Part shown: one piece after another, positions 11,366 to 23,400 of the stretch
How the letters are laid out: every line of letters starts with the position of its first letter
How positions within the stretch are numbered: the first letter of the stretch is position 1
Source of the DNA: Megascapheus bottae
Lineage: Eukaryota; Chordata; Mammalia; Rodentia; Geomyidae
Assembly (NCBI GenBank): GCA_024803745.1
Contig: JANJXV010000010.1
Coordinates: forward strand, 28,076,525 to 28,140,524
Reading direction: 5' to 3'
Length of the DNA stretch: 64,000 nucleotides
Translations under genes and position numbers: made by a program
Notes under the pieces: model-generated
Told to the model about the DNA's origin: nothing
Database searches by the model: none
What the model saw: the letters and a program-made list of their open reading frames with translations, nothing else

Positions 11366-11378
11366 TTCAAAAGACATT

Positions 11379-11583
11379 ATTTTTTGTTGTTGTTATCAGT
11401 TGTGGGGCTTGAGCTCTGGGCCTGGGCAATCTCCCTGAGCCCTTCACCCTACCCCTGGTGATTAATTGGAGATAAGAGTCTCATGGACTTTTACAATGTC
11501 CCAGCTGACATTGAACCCCAATCCTCAGATTTCAGCCTCCTGAGTAGTTAGGATTACAGGCAAAAGCCACCACTGTACTTGAC
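11379..11583 (-). mobile_element. Composite SINE, near full length
   Basis: On the minus strand: 7SL-like half (GTAATCCTAACTACTCAGG), a linker, then the tRNA-like half ending before a poly(A) that appears as T-runs at 11379-11390. The TSD is TTCAAAAGACATT (11366-11378) and TTCAAAAAACATT (11584-11596), with one mismatch. It serves as the best reference for the minus-strand copies in this window. Confidence 0.85.
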
Positions 11584-11599
11584 TTCAAAAAACATTCCT

Positions 11600-13242
11600 T
11601 CTGAAGTACAATTACGGTAGATAGTTTCAGTTTAAAGGAAGATTTCAACCCCAGGCATTGGCAATGAGGTTAAGTAGAGAGTTTGGTAATTTAATTTTGA
11701 AGATCTCAATTCTGCTAGGCTGAGGCTGCTTCAATTACTTGAAAAGAAATATGCTGTTATTACGTGAGTCACTGAGAAAATATTCATGGATTTTATAATG
11801 TCTACATACTGTTGAGTTATAAAGTTATTGATGTCCTTCACTCAATAAACCATCAAGTATAAACATAAGTACATATTCATAAGGGAGCTCAAGTATTTGG
11901 ATGACAAAGAAGATAAAAAGGAAAACCTTCAGAAGAAAATCTTAATAAATCTGTCTAAAATGAGATAAGGCAGCTTCGGTCAGATTACAAAAAAACTCCA
12001 CAAAAACTTGAGTTATCTGTTCAAAAAAGTTATGAACCCAATTAATTTTGACTAAGGAAATTCCTTTCTGTTGTCCTTTGATAATCAACTGGAAAATATC
12101 GTGAAGCATCTACTACATGCGCAATTCAAGAATCTCCCAGAGCCAGCAGATTTTATGCCAGCTGATTCACTTACACAGCAAATGGAAAAGCACACGAGAG
12201 GTTGATAGCATTAAATAGTGATGAAGTGATATCAAAGTGACTGCTACAAGCAGTCAGGGCGAAATAACTATTATTCAATTTTTCTTTGATACGTTAATAA
12301 AAGATGGAATATAGAATGGTTTAAGGAATGAAGCTGTTGGATCTACAAGAAATGCCTCTTAGTTCTTTTGGGTTATATGGAAAGGCTTCCTTTTGACATT
12401 GAAGGAAACTGAAAATGTCTAGTAATTATTATATTAAAAGAGTAGACCTTTTATACTCAATTTATCCTCTGAGTTCCAGAACTCAGACATGGCAATATTT
12501 TCTCCCAAGGATTTTAAATCTGATATTGGCATCTAACTATATCTAGATATAACATTATCTTTCCTATTGGACTTATCATTTATTTTATCTAAAGTACAAT
12601 TAATTTGATTTATAATTTTCCTTTTATCTGAGTCAGTTTCCTCTATTTTCTCCGTAAGGTTTTATAATTAGAGAGTCATCAGTCTGCAATCTTATCTTCT
12701 ATTTTCTTCTATCTAAAACTGTCACTTTATATTTAAGGCAGCAAACAAGAGATTAAAAGTATTGAGATGCTGTGAGGTTTTGCCCATTGAGAGTTAAAAT
12801 CAGAGTGTACTAGTTAAACTGCCTCTGAAATCGGGAATGAAGCCATACTTTCCTGTGAGTAGGATGGAATTCTTTTCCAATAAATCTTAAAGTAATCCCT
12901 TTGGGGACAGCTATATAGAATCTAAATTTACAGAAGTTTATAGCTTCTAAATCACCTCTATCTATGGCATCATTTCTAATTCCTATGACTTTAGGAGGGA
13001 ATATTTTCTGATTAGAAGTATGAGTGTAGGATTCATTGAGGAATTCAGTGAAAGCACAGAGTCATCTGGTTTAAAAGATCCCTTTCTGAACAGTATTTTT
13101 CCAATTTCCATTCTCAGAAAATGGGAGATAAAGTCTGAATTTTTTCATTTCCAGAAAGCTACATGACCTTCATTTACTTATTTTCCCCCCTTATCAACCA
13201 GCTCCTTCCAAGGGAAAGTCTCTAGAACATTAAATTCCTTGT
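11600..13242. other. Unique stretch without recognisable gene
   Basis: About 1.6 kb with no repeat that I can name. Open frames are short. The 12000-12260 part is less AT-rich and free of simple repeats, so it is a reasonable place to look for a conserved non-coding element; nothing in the sequence alone proves one. Confidence 0.5.
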
Positions 13243-13258
13243 AAAAACTTTCACTCAA

Positions 13259-13456
13259 GGGCTGGGAGTTTGGCCTAGTGGTTAAAGTGCTTGTCTAGCA
13301 TGCATGAAGACCCGGGTTTGATTCCTCGGTACCACATACATAGAAAAAAGCCAGAAATGGTGCTGAGGCTCAAGTGGTAGAGCTCTAGCCTTGAGAAAGT
13401 CCAAGGACAGTGCTCAGGCCCTGAGCTCAAGGCCAGGACTGGCAAAAAAAAAAAAC
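13259..13456 (+). mobile_element. Dimeric ID-like/tRNA-like SINE
   Basis: The left unit has a box-A-like TGGCCTAGTGGTTAAAG and a box-B-like GGGTTTGATTCC, as in ID/tRNA-Ala-derived SINEs. An A-rich linker (CATAGAAAAAAG) leads to a second tRNA-like unit with GAGGCTCAAGTGGTAGAGC and TAGCCTTGAG, then a poly(A). The TSD is AAAAACTTTCACTCAAG (13243-13259) and AAAAAACTTTCATCAAG (13457-13473). It is expected to be transcribed by RNA polymerase III if active. Confidence 0.9.
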
Positions 13457-13474
13457 AAAAAACTTTCATCAAGA

Positions 13475-14670
13475 AAATGGATTCCACAAGGCCAACATTT
13501 GCATAATGGAAGATCCTTCAGGGTATTTTTTTTTCTTTTTAGCGTTGAAACACTAAGTGTAGATCTTAACAAGGTGATTTACTGCTCGTGTTTGTACTAG
13601 GTTCAGCTAACTACTGTTTCTATCAAATGAGAAGAGGGAAAAAAAGTCAGTATTGACCTCTATAGAACACCTTTACAGTGCCCTGGGATAGCTACTGTTG
13701 TGTTTTTCACTTGTTCTGTTTACACTATCACTCTTGTAGTTTGCTTTCCTCTGCTAACTTCTGTTGCCTAGGAAGGTTCTTGCAAATTATCCCCTTTATC
13801 TCTCTGAAAGTTCTTTCTGGTGTCAACTACTGATGTTTGTGTCAGAATAATTTTTGAGTCTGCCTAGGGGAAGGCTGCTTTGCTTCCCTCAGGAAACCAA
13901 GGTGCAAATGGGACACTACCAAAATGCCATTGGAAAGTTTATTCATGCTGCTAAGAAATTAAAGCACTTTGCTTTCTTCAGAGCCCATCTATCTGGTCTA
14001 TGATCTGCTAGAACCCTTGTTATTCTTTGACCTATAGGTATTTCTGCTGACCAGTACTATAGCTCTTTGCCTCTGTAAAGACTTCAGAAACTATTAAAGG
14101 TTTATATGACTGACCCGTAGATTCTGCTGAGCACAGCAGAAAGCAGAGCTCTCTGAAGATTCATCACAGTAACCATTAAAATACTACGTCAAATTAAAGA
14201 GTCTAAGTTTTCATTGTAGGCGACTAAGAATTTTTTCCCCACTCATACTGAAGTTCATGATTGAGGCCCATATAATAAAAAGTGGTGGATAAATTCTTGA
14301 TACAATATTCAAATGACTCATGGTCTTAGAAATAAATAAGCATATTTGATTAATATATACCCCTACACCCAACACATGAATATAGTTGAGACAAAAAGCA
14401 GAAAGCTAAAAGAACATAATCCATGGACACTCAGCTAGGGAATAAGCCTCCATGATCAGAACCTTTGCTCTGTCCTGTGTCTTCACATATCTAAGAACAT
14501 TGCTCTCTTCTTGTTATCAAGGATATCTCTGGCATGGCTATCTTATACCATACATCCAAGAAAAGTTAGATAAGTCTTTTATGGTCAGAGTCTGATAAGG
14601 GTTGCTGTTTTTTCTTCAAGTTCCCAAAATTCATATTTTTTGAAGTAGCAAGCCCTTACTCTTTCACTAT
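13475..14670. other. Unique stretch without recognisable gene
   Basis: No gene or repeat recognised over about 1.2 kb. Base composition is moderate. No splice-flanked open frame is evident. Confidence 0.5.
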
Positions 14671-14673
14671 CAC

Positions 14674-15165
14674 TGTGGTTTGGATGTGGCTTTAGTATAT
14701 TCCCTAAACATTCATGTGTTAGAAGTTTGTTCCACAGTCTAGCTGTGTGGAGATATGATGGGACCTTGAAGACATGGAGACTAGTAGTCCATTAAGCCAT
14801 AAGGGGTACTGCTTTTGGAAGGAACTGAAGTACTTCTCTTGGAACCCTGAGTTCATTTCTGGGGGCGTGAGATGTGAATGTGTGAGTCACCCCAGATTCT
14901 TGTCTGTACATTTTGTATCTCCCTGTCAAGTTGAACTTCTGTGCTAATTCTATACACCAGGAAGCCTTTAACTGAGCTGAGGTGATACCGGTGCCATGAT
15001 GTTGAACTTCTTTGCTAATTCTATACACCAGGAAGCCTTTAACTGATCTGAGGTGATACCGGTGCCATGATGCTGAACTTCTAAAACTGTGAGCTAAATA
15101 AAATTCTATTTTTATGAAATATTCAGCCTCAGGTACCATGTTATAAAAAGTGAAGTAAGAGAATG
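14674..15165 (+). mobile_element. MaLR-type LTR (ERVL-MaLR), degraded
   Basis: It starts TGTGGTTTGGATGTGG and contains CATGTGTTAGAAG, GTGGGACC-like and TGGAACCCTGAGTTC blocks, then GTGAGTCACCCC, GCCAAATAAA-like (GAGCTAAATAAA) and CAGCCTCAGGTA near the end. The order matches mammalian MaLR solo LTRs (MLT/ORR1 type). An internal tandem duplication lies at 14930-15082. No internal retroviral region is visible, so it is a solo LTR. Confidence 0.7.
14930..15082 (+). repeat. 71-bp tandem duplication inside the LTR
   Basis: Unit 1 is 14930-15000, unit 2 is 15001-15071, and a partial third start (GCTGAACTTCT) is at 15072-15082. The two full units differ at only a few positions, while the surrounding LTR looks much more diverged from its family. 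The duplication is therefore younger than the LTR insertion. Confidence 0.9.
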
Positions 15166-15434
15166 CGTGCGTTACTATGACTCAATTGTGGCGGTTATTC
15201 ACAGCATTAGCTATAAATGATGTGGCATATAGGAGAACTGAAGTAACATTTATCTTGTGTGCACATGCCTCTATCTATAGACAATTCCTTTATGTTACTA
15301 CCTCAAATTTTACTTTCTTTTGATGCACCTCTCTGTTTTTTCCATGGATTTGAGATATATTAAAAACTTAAAACTAGAGATAAAAGAGAAGAAATATTTT
15401 CCTATATATTATATCAATCCATATAAGCATAATG

Positions 15435-16335
15435 CCCCCCAAAGAAACTTCCAAAGAAACTATAGCCCAGCTAATAAATAGGTGCAGGATTTAAAGAGAG
15501 ACTTCTCAGAGGAAGTAGGAATGGCCAATAGACACATGAAGAGATGTTCAACACCTCTGGCAATAAAAGAAATGCAAGTCAAAACAATATTGAGGCTCAA
15601 TATTCCCAATAATCATTAACAAGAAGAGTAATAATAACCCATGCTGGAAAAGATATATTCAAAAGAGAATGCTACTGCACTATTGGTCAGATTGTAAACT
15701 TGTTCACCCTCTTTGGAAAGCTGTCTGGATGTTCCTCGAGAGATTAAGCATAGAAATTCCCTATGACCCAGCAATTCCACTCCCATGCATTTATCCCACA
15801 TACAATAAGACCATACTAATGCTGCCAGCATAACCATATTCATAGCAGCACAGTTTTCCAAAGACCAAGACACGAAATGAATTAGAATGCCCCTGAGTGG
15901 ACAAGTGGAAGTGAAATAAGTCAGACCCAAAGAAACATAGGTTGCATAGCTTTGCTCATTTTTGTTAACCAGAATGTACCTATAAATCTATAAATAAACA
16001 CACTGGATAGCAAAAGGTAAAAATACACTGGACATTTCTCTAGGCATTCGCATAAAGTAAATACAAGGAGGATATTCTTTGGAGGGGATCACATAGGAAC
16101 AATAGCTTTGTATATCTGACCACATAAGACATATTTTTATCAAAATGAACTCCAGAAAATATCATTATTAATTCCTTTTGTTTCTATTTTTGTTTTTATT
16201 TCCTTTTGTCATATTTGTTCATATCTTTGGGTCAGGGGAGGAGGGAACAGAAATGAAAGGACCGATGCTGAACAAATACAGCTGTATTCACTATACCATA
16301 ATGTTGAAAATGAACTATAAAACTTGGCATTCCTG
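15435..16335 (+). mobile_element. Old L1 3' fragment (ORF2 C-terminal region plus UTR)
   Basis: ORF2-derived blocks occur in order: ATGGCCAATAGACACATGAA, CTCTGGCAATAAAAGAAATG, CCCTATGACCCAGCAATTCC, TAAGTCAGACCCAAAG. A purine-rich UTR piece (16225-16265) follows. Frames are broken throughout. The minus-strand 104-codon frame here is an antisense shadow. Confidence 0.75.
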
Positions 16336-16431
16336 ATCATCATAAAGATACTTGGTTAGTTTTAGTTATTGGATAAAAATAAATCAGGAAGACTTCTGTT
16401 AAATATAATAGAATGCAAATTATTATATTTT

Positions 16432-16534
16432 ATTTTTTATTGTAATGAATAAAAGGGTTATATGATATTTGCCAGATAGAAGGTGCATTAATTCACATAT
16501 ATTGATACCCTTTCACATGTGACCAAGACATGTG
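16432..16534 (-). mobile_element. Very short 5'-truncated L1 3' end
   Basis: Only about 100 bp of L1 3' UTR: TTATTGTAATGAATAAAAGG, then ATTTGCCAGATAGAAGGTGC on the plus strand. The flanks carry a perfect 15-bp TSD, AAATTATTATATTTT, at 16417-16431 and 16535-16549. A small inverted motif (CACATGTG / CATGTGA) sits at its 5' junction. Confidence 0.85.
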
Positions 16535-16599
16535 AAATTATTATATTTTCTACTTAGCTTATTCACTTGATTTAGATATGAAGTGTCTGTAAAGCTCTG

Positions 16600-16915
16600 A
16601 TAGTATGGAGGGTTTGCTTTCCAGCTGGTGATTGCATTGAGATATGGCTGGACCATGGGTTTATAATAGCGAAGACAGTTAGATTACAAGGCCTATAGAC
16701 TATGTATGAACCATAAGGATATGAGTCACTGGGTACTTCTTACCCACCATAACATAAATATGTTTCCTTGGCCACATTGTCCCATCACAATGTCTTGCCT
16801 TACCATAGATCCCAAGGCAGTGCAATCAACTGGCCTCATAAAATTCTCTGTAACTACTTTTTTTTTAATCTAAGGCATTTTTTTACAGTAATAGAAAGCT
16901 GACGGATATACCTGG
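16600..16915 (+). mobile_element. Possible degraded MaLR-like LTR
   Basis: The end of the segment (ACAGTAATAGAAAGCTGACG, 16886-16905) resembles the common MaLR LTR end. The interior has CATTGAGATATGGCTGG and CCATAAGG blocks. Divergence is high, so this is only suggestive. Confidence 0.3.
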
Positions 16916-16999
16916 TGATGATCTGGCTCATGCCAATCCCTTTCTCCCTCATCTACATACTGTCTTCACCAATTCATGCATTGAAATCATTTTCATATC

Positions 17000-18925
17000 A
17001 AATTAGATTGACTCTTCTACAAATACCATTTGCACAAGGTGAGGATAAAAGTACTATCTCTGACCCACTTTCTAAAATGGAGAGATACTGCTACTTTTTC
17101 TCTGTTTTCCTGGAATATTGACACATTTGGGGATTTAGATTGGACATAAAGCTAGTGGGAACTAAGTCATGTTAGACCTTCTTGGAATTCAAGGGAACAC
17201 AGAGCTTCTGTGTTTATGCCATGCATTGTACTATTTGACCCTTCTTTTAATTCCCATAAGTCTTCTAAAAGTATGACAGAAATCACAAAACATAATTGAA
17301 TTTCATTGGGAAACTGGCAAAGGGCCTAATATTATGGTGTGGCAGCAGATGGAAGCAGATTAGAGACACTATTATAAGCTTCACAGCAACAAGCTGGCCA
17401 TCGAGAAGGCTTAGCACAGGCTGTAGCTTTGGGTTCTCAGCTCAGTTTAGCTAGTTCTCTAAGGAGCAAATCCCTCCTCTCCAGCTGACATCAAGGTTAT
17501 AGCACCAATTAAATAGCCTAAGGGAGAGCGGCTAGAATAGACCAACTAGAAATCCTTGAGTAACTCTACCTTCGACACATAGCAGTGGTACACAATATGG
17601 CAAAAAATTATGCACAGAAATACGATGCCTGTTTAATTCTTGTCTCAAGGTTGAATGCTTTTAATTATTTTTGTTTCTAGTAAAGATCAAGCATTTAAAG
17701 AAGTAATGAGAAGCCATTATTCCATAAACAGTCACAGACATCCTGGTACTGAGAATTTTCTTCTAAAAAAAGTCTTCCATAAAATAGTGATTTAGGAGGC
17801 AGGTATTTTCAATCCCATTGAAAGGGCCAGACATTTCAAAATAAACCAATGTTTTATTCACTTGCAATTAATAGGAGAGAAGCAAGAGAAAGTTCAAATA
17901 CAAACTTCGTGACATAGAAATCCACACAAAAAGTTAATCTGGTTTTTCCTAAGCTTTCTAATAGACTATTCCAAAGAGTAAGTCTTTTGCAAAGAAATGT
18001 GATAAAAGATCATTTTAAGGCCACAATTATAGACATGATATCTCATCAGGAAAATGGTAATTATTTTAGTAGAAAATATAACCAATCAGGAATACTTTTA
18101 ATTAATTATTACCTTAAAGTGAAAATAATTAGATATTAAGCTATAATTACAATTTAATTTGTTCTCAGCATCATTTGTTATATTTGCAAAGTAAAGGTAA
18201 TACAAAAGTGAAGGCCTCTCTGGGAGAAAAAATCTGAACATATCTAATGACATTATGATATTCATCTTGTTCAGCTTGTTAGTAAGACGTTTTACAGAAC
18301 TCTAAACTTACTATATTTAGAAAAATATATTTTCATTTTTGTTGCCTATTTTACAGTATGTTGTCCATTTGTTGGACAGTCTTCCTACTTATCTATTTAT
18401 CTAGAAAATTATGCCAGTCCTTAGAAAAGATAAGAATGTAATTTCATTTAGATATTATCATGAGTATAAATTATATTAGGCAAATGAATGCTTTCTTCGA
18501 GAGCTTATTTAGATACCATTTTAATCTAGCTGGACATAAAACAAACACCTCTCATAGTTATGGAGCCTGAGAACTCCAGATCAAGATGCTTCTGGAGATC
18601 TGCCTCATGGTTCTATAAGACTGTACTTACAGCATACAAAAGTTCTGGGCTTCTCATTCAATCAGAGAACTCCATCCACTGACCTTAGTGGAACTCAGCT
18701 TACCTTTCAAAGTCATCATCTCTCAACAAGGATGCATGTGTGCCTCAATCTAGGAATTTGGTTTTTGGCTTAGAGGTGTCATATTCAGTCACATCACTTT
18801 ATTGAACAAATTGAATGGGAAGAATGATAGCAGAGGGCAAATTCAGTCTATTTTTCCTCTGTGAATGGAATAACTGTTCCTTCTGCACATCTCCATAACT
18901 TAACTGACCTTTCTCAAATGCTGTA
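17000..18925. other. Unique AT-rich stretch
   Basis: Nearly 2 kb with no recognised repeat or gene. The subsegment 17330-17560 is less AT-rich and may be an old repeat or conserved sequence that I cannot name. Confidence 0.5.
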
Positions 18926-18943
18926 AAAAATAAATCTATTGAG

Positions 18944-19136
18944 GGGCCGGGAGTTTGGCCTAGTGGTAAAGTGCCTGCCTAGCATGCATGAAGACCCGGG
19001 TCCGATTCCTCGGTGCCACATACATAGAAAAAAGCTGGAAGTGGTGCTGAGACTCAAGTGGTAGAGCTCTAGCCTTGAGAAAGTCCAAGGACAGTGCTCA
19101 GCCCCTGAGTTGAAGCCCAGGACTGGGAAAATAATT
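18944..19136 (+). mobile_element. Dimeric ID-like/tRNA-like SINE
   Basis: Same architecture as the copy at 13259: left unit TTTGGCCTAGTGGTAAAG, box-B-like GGGTCCGATTCC, linker CATAGAAAAAAG, then the second unit with CTCAAGTGGTAGAGC. The TSD is AAATAAATCTATTGAG (18928-18943) and AAATAAATCCATTGAG (19137-19152), with one mismatch. It retains a CpG in the left unit, suggesting a relatively recent insertion. Confidence 0.9.
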
Positions 19137-19597
19137 AAATAAATCCATTGAGCTAGATCTAATAGAATAGCATTATGCACCCATTATTGCCATTTCATTA
19201 TCTCATCTGACTCAAAGTTTTCTCACCAACTAACACCAAATGGAAGTTTGAAATACTGAAATGGTGCTGCTAGAGAAACCAATGTGGATAGGTAATCCTG
19301 TTTGTGATTTACTATGATAGTGACCTTCCAACCTTTAAAACACCAAGTGGGGGGAAAGCATACTGCTAATGAGCTAAGGGTCTAGAAGAGAATTATTTTG
19401 GCTATATCATGACAGAAATGGCCATGACATATATCTCACAAGAAATGCCTTTCAAGGGAACAAACTTGAAATGGTGAAATTAATTTAAAATTGATCACAA
19501 AGGAGGGTTATAGGAGTGGTGTGTAACTCAGGTACTTCTATGTATGTGTCTATTTGAAAATAGTATAATGAAACTCATTAAAAACTATTATAAGGAG

Positions 19598-19793
19598 GGC
19601 TGGGAGTTTGGCCTAGTAGTAAAGTGCTTGCCTACCATGCACAAAGGCCCTGGTTGGATTCCTTGGTACCACATACATAGAAAAAGCTGGAACTGGTGCT
19701 GAGGTTCAAGCGGTAGAGCTCTAGCCTTGAGAAAGCTCAAGGACAATGCTCAATTCCTGAGCTCAATCCCAGGACTGGCAATGAAAAAAAAAA
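19598..19793 (+). mobile_element. Dimeric ID-like/tRNA-like SINE
   Basis: Both tRNA-like units are present, followed by a 14-base poly(A). An imperfect TSD is AAAAACTATTATAAGGAG on the left and an AAAAACATTATAATGAGAG-like sequence on the right. It shows more substitutions than the copies at 13259 and 18944 (CACAAAGGCCCTGGTT in place of the usual arm). Confidence 0.85.
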
Positions 19794-19864
19794 AAAACAT
19801 TATAATGAGAGGAGGAGGGAAGGAGAGATTAAGGAAGAATAATATACATCTTGTGATATTTAAT

Positions 19865-20150
19865 CAAGATACTATATATACAGCATATGTTTTCTGTATA
19901 TATGTTTATATGTACATACATAAGTATATATATATATATACATATATATAACTGGCAATAGACCAGGAAGGATAAAATGAGTTGAATCATTTTTTTCAGA
20001 GCTTTAAGTGTTTCCATCTCAATCTCTGTCTCAGCATCTGTCTGTCTGTCTGTCTGTCTGTCTCTGTCTCTTTGTGTGTACATATAAATATATATATTCA
20101 TATATATATGTGTTATGTATATACCTGTATGCGTGTGCATGTATATATAA
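19865..20150. repeat. TA-rich and (TCTG)n microsatellite cluster
   Basis: The cluster comprises (TATA)n-rich blocks at 19865-19950, a TCTG array at about 20036-20062, and TATA/TGTA-rich sequence to 20150. Open frames across it are low-complexity Ile/Tyr or Cys/Val/Ser strings and not genes. Confidence 0.85.
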
Positions 20151-20189
20151 GATTGATTGGTAGGATTTCAAGTAAAGAATGTTGAACTT

Positions 20190-21005
20190 CATCACAATAC
20201 CAGTTCTAAATTTCCTGTTACATAGGGAGTTAAACTGAACAGATTTCTGTTCTGTTTAATAGAGCCAAGTAGGAACAGACATGTTGTTATAAAATTTGAA
20301 AAAACAAACATGCCTCCTACTTAAGACTTAAATTAACTTTCCCTAAACAGCCAGGTGTACTGAGAAGAATCCATCTAACCTCTATTTGGAAACAGCAGGA
20401 TGCAGAAACCCTCGTGTTATATTAAATAAATGTAAAATCTAGGACCTTTAGGAATACACTACAACAAAAGCAAACGTGGCAAACGTGGCCATTAAATAAA
20501 TCCATCATGTAAGCTATCTTAATTTTCACTATTATTTAGTAGAATCAGAAGTATATATGCTTTGTGATTTTTAACACTCAAGAATAAGCTTTCTAGAAGA
20601 AGTAAATTAATTAAAACTTAAAATCAGCAACTAAGTCATTGGAATGGAAACAGATAATTCCATGTAACTAAAGAAATATAAAATCCTTAAACTCATCCCA
20701 AAGAAAAAATATGAAACAAAATGAATGATTCGACTACGTAAACTATTAGCAAGAAAACTATAAATCTAACCTAGTATTTAAGTGCTTCTTAGTCAAAATA
20801 ATCTGTGTAGTAAATGAATATCATAAAAATTTATTTTCAGGCAAAATTATTTTATATAGTAGTGAAGCTAAATGGTTTTTAGAAAATCAATTAAGTCTCT
20901 CCATCACAGAGAACTGATTATATGAAAAAATATATTCCCTTTAACAATGCTATATACTGAAAATATAAATATCTAATGTCAATGTAAATATATCTATGGA
21001 TATGT
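20190..21005. other. AT-rich unique stretch
   Basis: Nothing recognisable apart from a tiny 10-bp tandem (GCAAACGTGGCAAACGTGGC) near 20470. Confidence 0.5.
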
Positions 21006-21021
21006 TTAAAAATGCATCTCT

Positions 21022-21209
21022 GGGGGCAGAAGTTTGGCTTAGTGGTGGAGTGCTTGCCTAGCATACATGAAGACCTGGGCTCTCTTCCTCGGTACCATAT
21101 ATATAGAAAAAAGCGGGAAGCGGTGCTGAAGTTCAAGTGGTAGAGCTCTAGCCTTGAGAAAGTCCAAGGACAGTGCTCAAACCCTGAGCTAAAGCCCAGG
21201 ACTGGCAAA
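21022..21209 (+). mobile_element. Dimeric ID-like/tRNA-like SINE
   Basis: Left unit: GTTTGGCTTAGTGGTGGAG. Linker: ATAGAAAAAAGCGGG. Right unit: TTCAAGTGGTAGAGCTCTAG. A poly(A) follows. The TSD is AAAAATGCATCTCT (21008-21021) and AAAAATGCAGCTCT (21210-21223), with one mismatch. Confidence 0.88.
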
Positions 21210-21224
21210 AAAAATGCAGCTCTA

Positions 21225-23390
21225 ATCCAAGAATGGTAAAATACACCTAGTAATATGTCAATTTCTTTATGCAATAGATATTTTATGGAAACTGATATTT
21301 ACAATTATTTCTATAGTTCTTATTTTTCTACCTACCTCTCAATAAATACTTCACTGGTGAAACACATTTCACATTTTAATAAAAGAAACTAGCATTCATA
21401 CATTATAAACCCGTGCTAAAGCTTAATTTTTCGTATTTTAAGGATTGATATATCAGCTAATTTAAAGTACTTATTGAGTGATTCTTCTACTATGGTAATG
21501 ACTTTGCGTGGCCTTAATTATACTGACTTAAAACTTCAATGATATGTACCAGTTTTGAATGTCCAGGCTGAGAATTTCCTGCAGTTCATTGTCCTACTCA
21601 AGTATACACTTTATATCAAAGATATGGCCATAAATGTGATTTAATCACTATTAATTTTGAAAATTTACAGATATTTAACAAAAACAACTAAGAACCAAGA
21701 AATAGCTAAGACAATTTTTCAACTACATTTATAAAATTTTAAAATTGAGAAAAGAGGACTGTCTAGGTAGAATAGAGGAATGAGGAGAAAGTTTGAACTT
21801 TTTCACTTATGTTTGTGATTTTGAAAGAACATTCCACTTAGTAAATTGTAAACAAATATCTAAAATTTACTTCAGAACAAAATATAATGTATCATTAAAC
21901 TTGTAAACCATACATGATACCAGTGCTCAGGAAGCTGAAGTAGAAGTCTATTGAGTGACATTATAAAATTCTGAGGAATATACCTGTAACACATCTATAC
22001 ATCATCCAGACAATAACATTCAATTGTTCAAAGTAAAAATAAAATAAAATTCTGATTCAAAACAAGTTAAAAGAAAAGAAAACACACCTTAGAAATAACA
22101 TACTACTGAAGTGAGAGAAAAAATGTGGATCTTGAATTATTTCCTCAATTTAATATACACCTCTATTTAAACATCTTTCAAATAATTCATTGAAACAAAT
22201 TTTAAGGTTTTTTTCAATAACGATTGAATGTTTAAAGGGTTTTCATTTAAAACTTGGTGTAATATTTGGTTTTCACTTACTCTTCAATGCATCAACATAT
22301 CATACTTGTAGTTTTCTTGTACTTCTCAATTATTGATTTTTCTCTGAGGGAGAAATGAAATACTGAATGTCAGGACCCCTTACCATTCGAGGGAGAGAGA
22401 CTCTGATGAGAGAAGGGAACATTATTCTTTCCCTTTCTTGGATCTTAAATATGAAATAATATCAATGCTAGAAACTGAAAATACAACAGTTTGCCAATAT
22501 ATATGTATATATATAGATGCTTTATTTGACATATGTCATAGTCAATTATCATCTAAAACATTTTCACGTTGCTAATACTACCCAATTTGAGTTATTTTTT
22601 GAGGCTTTTCTCTAGAATATTGAGATGTGTATTGTTTGACTTCAAGGAAAATGGAAAGCAAAGTGAAACTCTAATTTAGATTTTACCATACTTACTTTAT
22701 ATAAGTTTCATAAGATAAAATATATGATGATCAAAGGAAATTTTCAAGTAGATAAGAAGTGTTTCAGTTTCCAGTATTAATTTATATTTTCCTGTTTAAT
22801 ATAGCACCAACAAATATTACATATGCTTTATTTGTATTTCTAGCCCATAATTCATATTTTGCATTTTCCCACTATAATATTTTATTCATCAGGACTTGCT
22901 TTTATATTCCAGTCTGTCCACATTTATGTTATTGCCTGGTGAGATGACACTATTAGTAATATCTCACACCCGCACAATGGTTTTGTGTTACTTCTGGTTT
23001 TTATTCCTCTATAATAAATGCGTGTGGTAGTAAATGTGCATTAGACATGGAAATGCTTGTGCTAGTTTCTAACAAGTTTAATAAGTGCCTCTTGACTTTG
23101 CATTTTTGTATTGGTGAATTGAATTAAATTTCAGAAACATATTTTAAAATTTAAATGGAGTATGAGTCCTGGAAAATGATGTCACAAGCAGTTTTCCTAA
23201 GACAAATGCATGTTTAAAATCATTATTGGGGCATCCTGACTAGTTTTATCACCGATTTATTTTGTTCCACTATGATGAGTCATAATAAAGTAGAACACTA
23301 TGGAAAATGGGGTAAAGTAGCATGTCATAATTATTTTCATCTTTTATTAAAGCACAACAAAATCTTTGTTCCTAACCATTGTTTCTTGCA
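21225..23390. other. AT-rich stretch without recognisable gene
   Basis: About 2.1 kb. A very weak B1-like patch may exist around 21905-22015. TATA-rich sequence lies near 22497-22515. No gene is recognised, and the 62-codon plus frame at 22759-22947 has no recognisable domain. Confidence 0.5.
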
Positions 23391-23400
23391 TGCATGGACA

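Noticed and set aside
13259..13330. Left SINE unit considered as a functional tRNA gene
   Set aside because: A- and B-box-like motifs are present, but the cloverleaf pairing is degraded and the unit is followed by a SINE linker and tail.
14930..15082. Tandem 71-bp units considered as a CRISPR-like or satellite array
   Set aside because: Only two full units without spacers, inside an LTR of a mammalian genome. It is a simple tandem duplication.
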